From contig JAODUO010000073.1 in assembly GCA_025642075.2 (NCBI GenBank), forward strand, positions 268,501-332,500: a stretch of 64,000 bases of DNA, written 5' to 3'. The stretch is from Ridgeia piscesae. Lineage: Eukaryota; Annelida; Polychaeta; Sabellida; Siboglinidae. Shown here piece after piece: positions 24,735 to 36,800 of the stretch (positions are counted from its first letter, which is position 1; each line of letters begins with the position of its first letter). The position numbers were made by a program, and so were the translations under genes. Below the pieces are notes generated by a model. It made no database searches. It was given only the letters and a program-made list of their open reading frames with translations, and was not told where the DNA came from.

Positions 24735-27455
24735 TAGACAGTGTCGATACACATAAACAGATACACATAGTCAACACACTGGAGCATAGACAGTGTCGAT
24801 ACACATAAACAGATACACATAGTCAACACACTGGAGCATAGACAGTGTCGATACACACAAACAGATACACATAGTCAACACACTGGAGCATAGACAGTGT
24901 CGATGCACATAAACAGATACACATAGTCAACAACTGGAGCATAGACAGTGTCGATGCACAAAACAGATACACATAGCAACACACTGGAGCATAGACAGTG
25001 TCGATACACATAAACAGATACACATAGTCAACACACTGGAGCATAGACAGTGTCGATCACTACAACAGATACACATAGCAACACACTGGAGCATAGACAG
25101 TGTCGATACACACAAACAGATACACATAGTCAACACACTGGAGCATAGACAGTGTCGATACACATAAACAGATACACATAGTCAACACACTGGAGCATAG
25201 ACAGTGTCGATACACATAAACAGATACACATAGTCAACACACTGGAGCATAGACAGTGTCGATACACACTAAACAGATACACATAGCCAACACACTGGAG
25301 CATAGACAGTGTCGATACACACAAACAGATACACATAGCCAACATACTGGAGCATAGACAGTGTCGATACACATAAACAGATACACATAGTCAAAATACT
25401 GGAGCATATTCAGCATAAACAGTGTCGATACACATAAACAGATACACATAGTCAACACACTGGAGCATAGACAGTGTCGATACACATAAACAGATACACA
25501 TAGTCAACACACTGGAGCATAGACAGTGTCGATACACATAAACAGATACACATAGTCAACACACTGGAGCATAGACAGTGTCGATACACACAAACAGATA
25601 CACATAGCCAACACACTGGAGCATAGACAGTGTCGATACACATAAACAGATACACATAGCCAACACACTGGAGCATAGACAGTCATATCGATACACAATA
25701 GAGCAAGACGTTAACACATCAGATACACATAGTCAACACACTGGAGCATAGACAGTGTCGATGCACATAAACAGATACACATAGCCAACACACTGGAGCA
25801 TAGACAGTGTCGATACACATAAACAGATACACATAGTCAACACACTGGAGCATAGACAGTGTCGATACACATAAACAGATACACATAGTCAACACACTGG
25901 AGCATAGACAGTGTCGATGCACACAAACAGATACACATAGTCAACACACTGGAGCATAGACAGTGTCGATACACATAAACAGATACACATAGTCAACACA
26001 CTGGAGCATAGACAGTGTCGATACACATAAACAGATACACATAGTCAACACACTGGAGCATAGACAGTGTCGATACACACAAACAGATACACATAGTCAA
26101 CATACTGGAGCATAGACAGTGTCGATGCACATAAACAGATACACATAGTCAACACACTGGAGCATAGACAGTGTCGATACACATAAACAGATACACATAG
26201 TCAACACACTGGAGCATAGACAGTGTCGATACACATAAACAGATACACATAGTCAACACACTGGAGCATAGACAGTGTCGATACACACAAACAGATACAC
26301 ATAGTCAACACACTGGAGCATAGACAGTGTCGATGCACATAAACAGATACACATAGCCAACACACTGGAGCATAGACAGTGTCGATGCACATAAACAGAT
26401 ACACATAGTCAACATACTGGAGCATAGACAGTGTCGATGCACATAAACAGATACACATAGTCAACACACTGGAGCATAGACAGTGTCGATGCACACAAAC
26501 AGATACACATAGTCAACACACTGGAGCAGAGACAGTGTCGATACACACAAACAGATACACATAGTCAACACACTGGAGCATAGACAGTGTCGATACACAC
26601 AAACAGATACACATAGTCAACACACTGGAGCATAGACAGTGTCGATACACACTAAAAGATACACATAGCCAACATACTAGAGCATAGACAGTGTCGATAC
26701 ACACAAACAGATACACATAGCCAACATACTGGAGCATAGACAGTGTCGATACACACAAACAGATACACATAGCCAACATACTGGAGCATAGACAGTGTCG
26801 ATACACACAAACAGATACACATAGCCAATACACTGGAGCATAGACAGTGTCGATACACATAAACAGATACACATAGTCAACACACTGGAGCATAGACAGT
26901 GTCGATACACACAAACAGATACACATAGTCAACACACTTGAGCATAGACAGTGTCGATACACATAAACAGATACACATAGTCAACACACTGGAGCATAGA
27001 CAGTGTCGATACACATAAACAGATACACATAGCCAACATACTGGAGCATAGACAGTGTCGATACACATAAACAGATACACATAGTCAAAATACTGGAGCA
27101 TATTCAGCATAGACAGTGTCGATACACATAAACAGATACACATAGTCAACACACTGGAGCATAGACAGTGTCGATACACATAAACAGATACACATAGTCA
27201 ACACACTGGAGCATAGACAGTGTCGATACACATAAACAGATACACATAGTCAACACACTGGAGCATAGACAGTGTCGATACACATAAACAGATACACATA
27301 GTCAACACACTGGAGCATAGACAGTGTCGATACACATAAACAGATACACATAGCCAACACACTGGAGCATAGACAGTGTCGATGCACACAAACAGATACA
27401 CATAGTCAACACACTAGAGCATAGACAGTGTCGATGCACATAAACAGATACATAT
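24735..27455. repeat. 2.7-kb minisatellite, 52-bp unit, related to the preceding array
   Basis: The words ACACTGGAGCATAGACAGTG, TCGATACACATAAACAGATA and CACATAGTCA recur about 52 times at 52 bp. Half of the unit (GTCAACACACTGGAGCATAGACAG) is a variant of the neighbouring 25-bp unit and the other half is new. Longer units with a second GCATATTCAGCAT insertion occur near 25400 and 27100. Minus-strand Cys/Leu/Tyr-rich frames are periodicity artefacts. Confidence 0.94.
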
Positions 27456-29045
27456 ACCCAACATACTGGAGCAGATACATAGAGTCAACGCACTTTGGTA
27501 GGTACAACACACAGGACCAGTCAGGGTCAAAACACTGGAGTAGTAATACAGAGTCAGCATAATTGAGTAGATATAGAGACAACACATTGGACTTATTGAT
27601 TGGAGTAGAGAAAACATTTGAGTAGAGTCACTAGAGAGTAGACACACAGCTTTACATAGTCTGGAAATTTAAAAAATGTGCATATTATTTAGGAGTATGC
27701 AAGCAAAATAGTATAGTATTTGGGAATGCCACTATCTAAGCAAAAAGGACAAAATTAAGAATGGATTATAATCATCATCAGACACTATTATGCAAATGCT
27801 ACAATATTGTTAAATTAAAACTTATTTTTTATCTAACCTTTTCTGTGTTTAAAACTTTGAAGTTGTATTGTTGTTTCATCCATTAAAAGTTGACCCAATA
27901 GGGCCAATACACGTAAATAAAAGATGGTTCCCCTGGTAATTCCCCAGAAAGCCACCATAGTCAATGTTCATTTTATGCATATGATCGGCTTATTTAGCAT
28001 TTCCTGATAATCTTTTGAAAAAACAAGAAAACAAACAAAATTTAACATACCTGTTGATTGTGTCAAACACAACTTTAGGTTGTACCTAGGTGTGTATAAT
28101 GCTTTAAGAAATTTGGCAGATTAATATGCTGCATATATTAATACTAACTTCCATAGCACATACATAAAAGAATGTGAGCTCAGTACATACACAAGACACA
28201 TAATTAGAGCAAGGAAGTGCTGAAGTTTTGGGGTAATAATGCAGGGTTGTGTGACGTATGATCTGAGCTTGCTAGAAAGACAATACATCCATGAGATAAA
28301 TCAAACTGGCAGGCCACTGTGAAAAAGGGCAAAATGTCTAATAGCGGCTATTTTAAACTATATACACATCCAGTGAAAGTATGGGTAGTGATGGTGAAGT
28401 CATGTTGGTTTACTCAGCTAATTAAATAACAGCTGTTTGATCCTGTTTGCAAGTGAAAGTGGCAATGACAGAGCTGTCACTTGTCAAGCGGTACTGTTAG
28501 TCAGTTTGTGTTCACTAAAGTAAAGGTAACCTTAAAACTGTTATGTAAAAGAGGCGGAGGTTCTAAATAAGTACTTGTTATCTTAATATTTAAGATGGAG
28601 GTTCCCTGTACTGCAAGTGAATTCTTCATGATTGTAACTGTACTACCCCGGTAGTGGCAGTGCGAGTGCTGTGCCGGTGGAATATGGAAGTCAATCCATT
28701 TTGTTTGATTAAGATACGACGATCTGACTACAAATGTTATAACAGTAACTTGGAATATATCATAATAAATCAACGGTTCTTTAAGATGTTTGTGTAGGAT
28801 GTTAACATTAATTATTACATTGGACAATTTAAAATTATAGATTACTAGTAGCATAGACATAGTCTAAACCTACCGATGTAGCCGGGGGAAGTGAAGTCTC
28901 GGTCTAAGGGCGGATCTTTCGAAGACGTCTTTGCACAGCAATCGTTTAAATTAAGCGTTCGTCCCTCATATAAGTTGTATTCTGCTGGTTCAAATATACA
29001 ATTGACACAACATAAGAGCTATTTATTCGTGTGATATGTGAGCTT
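27456..29045. other. AKT 5' UTR intron, unique part
   Basis: A+T-rich, with no coding exon recognised. The 119-codon minus-strand frame at 28501-28860 has no family signature. A second donor-like sequence in the AKT sense (ATCG then GTAGGT) lies near 28876. Confidence 0.45.
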
Positions 29046-29047
29046 AC

Positions 29048-29200
29048 CTGTCGAATTTTGATCGAAATTCAACATCGACTATGCCTATTGCGTTAAATCT
29101 CACCCGGAGTCTCGCGCACCTGCGAGATTTTTACCGACATCCGTGGTTTGGAACCCGGATGCAGGAAATGTCGTTTTCCCTTTAAAATTGCACAATGCCT
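29048..29200 (-). other. AKT: Candidate non-coding first exon of AKT
   Basis: AKT coding exon 1 is preceded by an acceptor (TTGGTTGCAG at 22795), so a non-coding exon must lie further upstream on the minus strand. The best donor upstream is TTCGACAG before GTAAGCT, placing the exon end at 29048. The right limit is unknown. A shorter alternative would end near 28876. This is inferred from splice-site quality only. Confidence 0.4.
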
Positions 29201-29532
29201 GTCAGTTCATCAATAGCAGCATTATTTGGGTTACATTAAAAAGTTTACACATATTTTAAAGCTACGTCATTCTAACTTCTGTGTAAAAGCGGCAAGTGTG
29301 ATAAAGCATCGGCTAAGTTTATAACTTGATCCGCTATTATCGCCTCGGAGTCGGTGACCGGTGTGCTTAGACTTAGTTAGCTATGGCTATGCCATAACCT
29401 AGGCTATGCCTATGGCCTATGTCTACGTCCTACGCCACGGCCAAAGTCAAGCTTAAAGGCAAACCAGAAGAGAGTCATTCCAATAGTCCGGTAGCCTCAG
29501 CGTAGAACCAGGATCGAGTCCTGTCAGTGACA
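29201..29532. promoter_or_regulatory. Likely divergent promoter of AKT and AP4M1, with the AP4M1 5' UTR
   Basis: The AKT candidate first exon (minus) and AP4M1 exon 1 (plus, start 29533) are head-to-head about 0.5 kb apart, so one bidirectional promoter probably serves both. There is no TATA box. An inverted pair TCTCGC...GCGAGA lies near 29112-29129. The AP4M1 side carries a low-complexity run of CTATGG/CTATGCC (29380-29430) with several upstream ATGs, one of them followed by a stop three codons later. These would be upstream frames if transcription starts before them. Confidence 0.45.
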
Positions 29533-30646
29533 ATGTTGCTGTCAGAATTGCTCATCATTTCAGCAGGAAAGCAACTGCTCATCTCAAAGAAATGTATCCT
29601 TTTCAAGTCTTCGTCATACTCACGCGGTTACCTCTGACTCTGAGCAGACTGAGGCTCTGTGTAGAGGAGGATTATAGTAGGAATGCCCCAAACCTAGTCA
29701 CAATGCACGAACCGCATAGTCGCAATGCTCCAACAGTAAAGTCGCAATTAATGCACCACTTTCAGTTGCAATGCCCCAGTGATTTTACTATTGTCAAACA
29801 TGTTAAAATATTACATTTTGTTACTTTCAAACCTATGTATATAATATATAATACAATTATAGATGTTACAACATTATATATTAAATGCATAAGTAATATA
29901 GAAGTTTCATTGACTTTCTGCACATTACTGAAAGTATAACTTAATTTACTTTGTATCTTTGTATATTATCTTTTATATTTGTGCGATTGTATAACCTATT
30001 ATGAAAATTAATATCAATTACAACATCCTTTTATGTGTATATAGTATAGTTATAATTATAATAACAGTCACAACAGCCTAAAAGGCAGCCTGCTCATGTG
30101 TGAGATGTTGCTTACACGTTGGGGATGTATTTGGATGGGCCTGTGGTACATGTGTGACCTACGCATGTACAACCACCACCACCACCACCAGCAGGCCCCA
30201 TGTAAACTCTATTCAACATAATTATAGCAAAGTATGACATATTTATGCACACAACAAATTAAGCCATGCATGTCTTTGATCACAGTTTTCTTCTTCCTTT
30301 GAATATTAATGCAATCTGGCTTACAGTAAACAAGGACCAAAGCCTATTCAAGCAAGCGCTACATTTGATTTTCTTACATTTGAAGTATCAACTTGATGAA
30401 ACAATGACTGAGTAGCTTGCCAGTTACCCTGTTAATTACCACAGATCAAAGGTGGCTGCAACTTTAACAGTATCTGACAGAACTGGTTCCCCTGCCCTTT
30501 CATGGCAAATTTTCATATCCATCCAGCAAAGTTGTTAAATTGTACATATAGAACGAATGAATCAACACAAAAGCATGCAATAATCTAGCGATAAAAAATA
30601 TTTTAGTATTATTAATATACATACGGATTAACACAGTATATTAATG

Positions 30647-30721
<75 letters not shown>

Positions 30722-30761
30722 TATTATTAATGTCTGCATTAATCAAAACAGTATCTTAATT

Positions 30762-30847
<86 letters not shown>

Positions 30848-33800
30848 TGTGTATATTATATAATTTATATATGTATATATATATATACTGCATTAATTAT
30901 ATTGATTGCCGCTGGAAACAAGTACAACTGGAACGGATGGCGATAATGAAAACAATTGTTATCCTAAGATTTTATAACATAAATAGTAAACAAATCCTGA
31001 AAATCAATATCACCAAAGTTGGGCATTCCGTCCAAAAATGGAGCATTGTGACCACGCTGTTGGTGCATTGCGACTAAATGTTTAGGGCATTGCGATCTAG
31101 CAGTTGGGACATTGCGACTAGGCAGCAGGTTCATTGCGACTGGGACATTAAGACAGAGTGACATTCCGACCATATCCCATAGAGGACCATTACACTGTCT
31201 TGTTAGACTTTAACATTTATTGTAACAATGTATACTTACTTACTTGGTAGTAATGAGGCTGCTGTCACTTCTTCTTCTGAGAGTCTGTTCTCAACTATCT
31301 GATTTCTGAGCAAATGGTTACAGTTATCCATATGCGAGTAGCTCTTCTGTAATTTTTTCTACAGCCTCTCAGATAGCCTACAGATCATTTGAAGAATTGG
31401 TCTGGGTTAATTCTGTTGAGGCCTTTTATGTATTTAAATACATTGCAAAGGTGTGCATCATGTCTTCTCTGTTCCAAAGAAACATATTCGATCAGCTAGT
31501 GGTCTGCTGAGTTTCAGTGGTCTCTTTTGAGTTTTTTCAAGTTCATTTATGTCCTTTTGATAATAAGAATTCCAGGCTGGTGACACATAGTATACTCCAG
31601 CAGTGGCCTAACCATAAACTCATACAATGTCTACTTTCAAAACATCATTTGATTAATCCAATGCATTGAGTTGCCTTTGTTGTTGGGTGGTTTATATGTG
31701 AGCATGTTTTTTTATTATTACACGTACAACTCCCAAGTCTTTGTTCATCTGCTACTTCACTTGTAATATTTTTCCATTTATAAATTAGAGTACATGTATG
31801 ATTTTGTGTTATAATATTATCATCATGCTAACTTAATTCAGCATTACAAAATCGACATGTGTATATATTTAAAATACTCTCACTCCAAAAACTAGTCTCA
31901 CTTAACCGCCTGTCAGTCGGCTGCGGAACTATGCCGAGAAGACAGTCTGGTTACTTAGTCGGCTTTTGTTTGTTTATCCGCATGATCTATACATGCTGCC
32001 ACCTCATGGACACTGGTTAATCATGCCGTAATTTCTATTTTTATAAATAACTGCAAATTTGTATTTCTATTAATTTTGTGTTAATATAAGTTTAATTTTG
32101 AATAGTTTTTATAATAGAGAATTATTTGATAAAAAGGTATCCTTATTTAATTTGTATGTTATTCATGTGGGGCTAAACAATGCTGCCACCTCATGGATAC
32201 TGGTTAATCGCTGTCGTAATTCTTATTTTATAAACAACTGTAAATTTGAATTTTTACTTATTTTTGTGTTAATGTAACTTCAATATTGAATAACTTTTCA
32301 TAGGATATCATTATCTTGTAAAAGTATATCGTTATTTTAATTTTTATTTCGCAGTTGGCCTGAGAGCCAATCAGCATCTCTACCCTAATCTGGGGTAAGG
32401 CCTAACAAATGCAGAGCCTTTCTTTCCCCAGGCAGAGTTGAGGGGTTTAAAAGTGCTGCCACCTCACGGAGCATGGGTAACCGAGGCTATCCCAAAACAT
32501 GTGACTTTTGTGACCTAATTGTTGACTACTCGATAGCATATGTGTATTCCTTGACAATATTCAGATAGACATGACATCAAGGTGGATGCGGGTCAGCTCT
32601 TTGTCTCAAAGCTTCAAGCTGACAAGCACAAGTTGCTGCCAGTTTTATCTGTAAGATTTCAGAAAACCTGTAACACGTACACAGTATTTATATTTGTCAG
32701 GTCACAGTGAATGTTCTTGTTATATATTTCTCTGTCTATAGTTTTACTATATGCACCTACACAGCCACAGCAGTCTTGTCAGGAATGGCTTATTTGATTT
32801 CATCGCCTACTAATTGTATATCAAGCAGGTACCATAACTAATGGTACTTCTGTAATATATTTTAACATATTTTAACATGTGTTAAACATATTTTAACATA
32901 CACTGTATTTTAACATACACTGTATTTTAACATACACTATATTTTAACATACACTTTTTTTTAACATACACTGTATTTTAGCATACACTGTATTTTAACA
33001 TACACTGTATTTTAACATATTTTAACTCATTTTAACTCATTTTAACTCATTTTAACTCATTTTAACTCATTTTAACTCATTTTAACTCATTTTAACTCAT
33101 TTTAACTCATTTTAACTCATTTTAACTCATTTTAACATATTAACATCACCTATACAAATAAGGGGCTGAGGTTGAGAGGGGATTAAAATTATGGTACAAT
33201 GAATGTTATGGTAAATAATGAAAATTTTGAGGTATACATCCATATGACTGTTTATATCATAACTTTGGGTGGTAAATACACAAAAGTAATAGAGCTAAAA
33301 GATTGCTTGATCTCTATACAGTGCTACACATTTTGGCACGAAAGAAAAACATTTGTCAATTACAGTTGTAATGGCATCATGTTTTAATAAAAAAATGATA
33401 TAAACGCAAGCAGGGCTTTATGCAGGACCAAATTATTGCCAGTCACATGTTTTGGTGAACTCATGGATGTTAACTCTTAAGCCAGTTTACAAACTTTAAA
33501 ATGTGTCTGGTGACATGAAATGGACTACAAACACACATGTGACCCCAATTACACTTCTAAGGCACTTCTGACAATATCTTTGGTTTTGGAACAACTTTTT
33601 GGCTCCTTCATTTTTGTACCCGTCCACCACTCATCCACCCATATTTCTACCCATCCACAATGGTTTTACCCATCCAAATGCCAGGTAGATGGGTCTCTGC
33701 ATAAAGCTATGGACACAAGTGACATAAACATAGCCAACTGTCAAGTAGCCTCCAGATCAGTCACAACAGTGTGTACCATTATTGACATCTGTCAAACATT

Positions 33801-36800
33801 GTTTAATTTACTGTTTTGCGTGTGATGTCATTATTAGCAAGTCAACTATATTTTTGGATTCATCTCCATATTGTTACATTTGTTTTTTTCGTCAGGAAAA
33901 TGGCACATATTTGTATCACATCAAGAGGAACGACCTCTTTCTAGTGGGGGCATCGAGGCACGAAGCATCACCAATAACTGTCGTGGAATTTCTATCTAGG
34001 TAGGTTGACAAACTGTAAGGTAATATTATATCCTATGTATTTACATCAGCTGCATGAATGATGTCTAATATTTCTTATTCACCATTTTACTTTCACTACT
34101 TCCTGGTTTCTCATCAGCATACACATTTAATATAGGTGGGACAAAACTACTTTTGAAGCATATCTTTCTTCTAAATATGTGTTCTGATGCAAAAGCAAAA
34201 ACTATAATTTGTATAAAGCCAAATGAGTTAGTCATTTCCCACAATCAGCAGGGTTCTATAAACTGACTAGTCTGTGTATACTGTGGTTACAATGTTATGA
34301 TCTTACAAGGGCTGATTGAACTACCCATTGTCAGCCTTTTTCAGAACATAGCCAAACCAACCCTTCTATACAATGGCACACATGTAACGTTTTTGATTGT
34401 TGAGAATTCCACCATCATCATCATGCATACTAAAGTAAATAAATGCAGCCTAGAGCCAGGAATTACCTGTAGAAGCTGCGAGAGGAAGTACAGGGTGTGA
34501 TCTTGGATGTTGCCAGAGTTTACCAGCTTCTCAAGGATTTCTGTGGACGAGTGACGCAGGAAACATTAATGGCAAACATTGTCCTTGTTCATGAAGTACT
34601 TGATGAAGTCCTGGTATGTCAACTTACTCCACTAGTCAGTTCAAATTGCATGTGAAAGTCATTGATTAATGCAGTGTATTCTTCATTTACAATACACAAA
34701 GCTAAAGCTGACTTGGGGAGTATTTCATAAAAAATGTGTTATAAAAAATGGTAAATACAGGCTGTAACTGAATTATTAGCCTTAGTTGAAGTTGTCATTC
34801 AGTTACCTACTTACACAAAAACAAATTTCTTTGTTTGTATTGAAGAAATTTCTTTTTCACTGTGTTAATTACTTACATTTCAAAGATATGTAAATTTTTG
34901 CTGATAAGCTTTGTCTGTACGTCATGCTAGCTTCATGGGACGAAAGTCTACAGAGGTAGGCCATGTATTGGATATGTTAAAAATAGATTGATTCAATAAA
35001 ACAAACTACGTGTACAATGAATACTGACAAGTGTTCCGTAATTTCATGTTTGTGTTTTGGAGGATTCTGGCTATGTACAGCTGACATCAGCAGAAAAACT
35101 CCGCCCTTACATACAGAGTGAACCAGTGCCCGTGCGGTCAGCAGAGGTCAAGACTCCAGGGCTGGTAAGTGTAGAGGAGATGCTGCTTTATATATCTGAA
35201 ATGTTAGTACTAATATTTTCAGCTGATTTTGTGTTCAGGGGCCATTTTACTAAGCTAATGAGCTCATAAGGAAACCATCACAATCAGTTGTCAAATCTAA
35301 GGAGCTTTATAAAATGCAAAACTAGTGCTACCGTATTAGTGAGGATACTATTTCTGTGAGACACCAAGTGACAGTATGACAATTTTCAGTATACAAGATC
35401 AATATTAAAGAGGAATTTTTTTAATTTATTTTAAAGAACAAAATCAATTGCATGAGCTCATAAGAATGTTAGTAAAATTGTACCCGCCAGACTAGTGATT
35501 GTAATCTAGTAGAATTTGTTCTTGTTTTCACAATTATTTTACTTTATAGTGATTAAACAATAAAAACTATGAAAATTTGAAATATAGCTACTGAGATATT
35601 TTGCCTAACATAATAACTATATAACAGATATGACTGGTAATAGAGATTGAACGTTTTGAAGAAAGTATTTGCGAAATAAAAATTTTATGCGAAAGTTGGT
35701 AACCTGTAAAGCTTTCTGAGTAAACACATAATAAAATTAATAGATTTTTATTGTCGTGCTATCATAAATAAAAAGTCGATTCATGACGTGCTTGTTAGAC
35801 CCGTCTTAGGCTTTTACCCGTTATGTTGTATGGCTTTGTTTAGTTTGGCATAGAGCATCGTATTGTGCCCAGTGATGCATCGGCTAGGCCAGTGATTCGT
35901 CCACAACAAGATCAGGTAACCTGTGTGTTGGTGCTTTTTCAAGTGTTTCTTCATTTTATTTGCCTCTTTGTTGTTTTCTGTGATTTGCTGCTGCAAACTG
36001 TCTTTCCAACCTTTTACTCATTGCTCTTGGAGAAATACGTCTGTCCCATATTTAGATGGATAAATTTTTAATTTAGTGAAAACACATTTATACAGAGGTA
36101 TTAGTTAGTTTTGATAGAATCATCTGAAAACTGATACATTATTTTTGACAATGTTTTTTGCAAGTTAAACCAAGGTCTTTCAACAATTTAAACTAAAATT
36201 CACTTTCAGGGGTCATTTACAATTATCCACAGGATGTACAAAAGAGGGACTGGGGTTTGACATTCACCTTGTGGAAAATTATCAACATTCATTTTAGTGT
36301 AAAGAATTGGGGATTAGGTCAAAGTTAGTATGCTCTGGACACAGAGAAATGTAAATAGGGAAATGTTGACAACTGTTAATGATCCTGGATTAAACCAACT
36401 GTGTAAGTGCACCTATTCACATGATAGAATCAGAATACCCACAAACGTGATTCCCATAGACAAAATCACTCGAATCAGTATAGATCCAAAATATACTACC
36501 TTAATCTTGTTTGAACTTATATCAAGCCAGTGCGTGCAATAAAACAATTTATGTTTAACAGATCCTTGACTGTATGCATTGCTTTATTTTCAGGAAATGA
36601 GAAAGAATGAAGTTTTTATTGACATCATCGAGAGGTTAACCGTAGTGCGGGAAACAGATGTGAGTGTCATGTCGATTCCTATTGAAGGTGGATACAAATA
36701 TTTATTAAACATATTTTAAGTTATTTATAAATGTGAGTAGTAAATTTGCTTTGCTCAAATGGAACACATATTAATGAATATTGATGCATTTAGTAGGAAG

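Noticed and set aside
1370..27455. CRISPR-like array of repeats and spacers
   Set aside because: The repeats are contiguous with no unique spacers, and the genes are eukaryotic.
28501..28860. 119-codon minus-strand frame near the AKT promoter
   Set aside because: Composition is A+T-driven, no domain is recognised, and there is no supporting start context.
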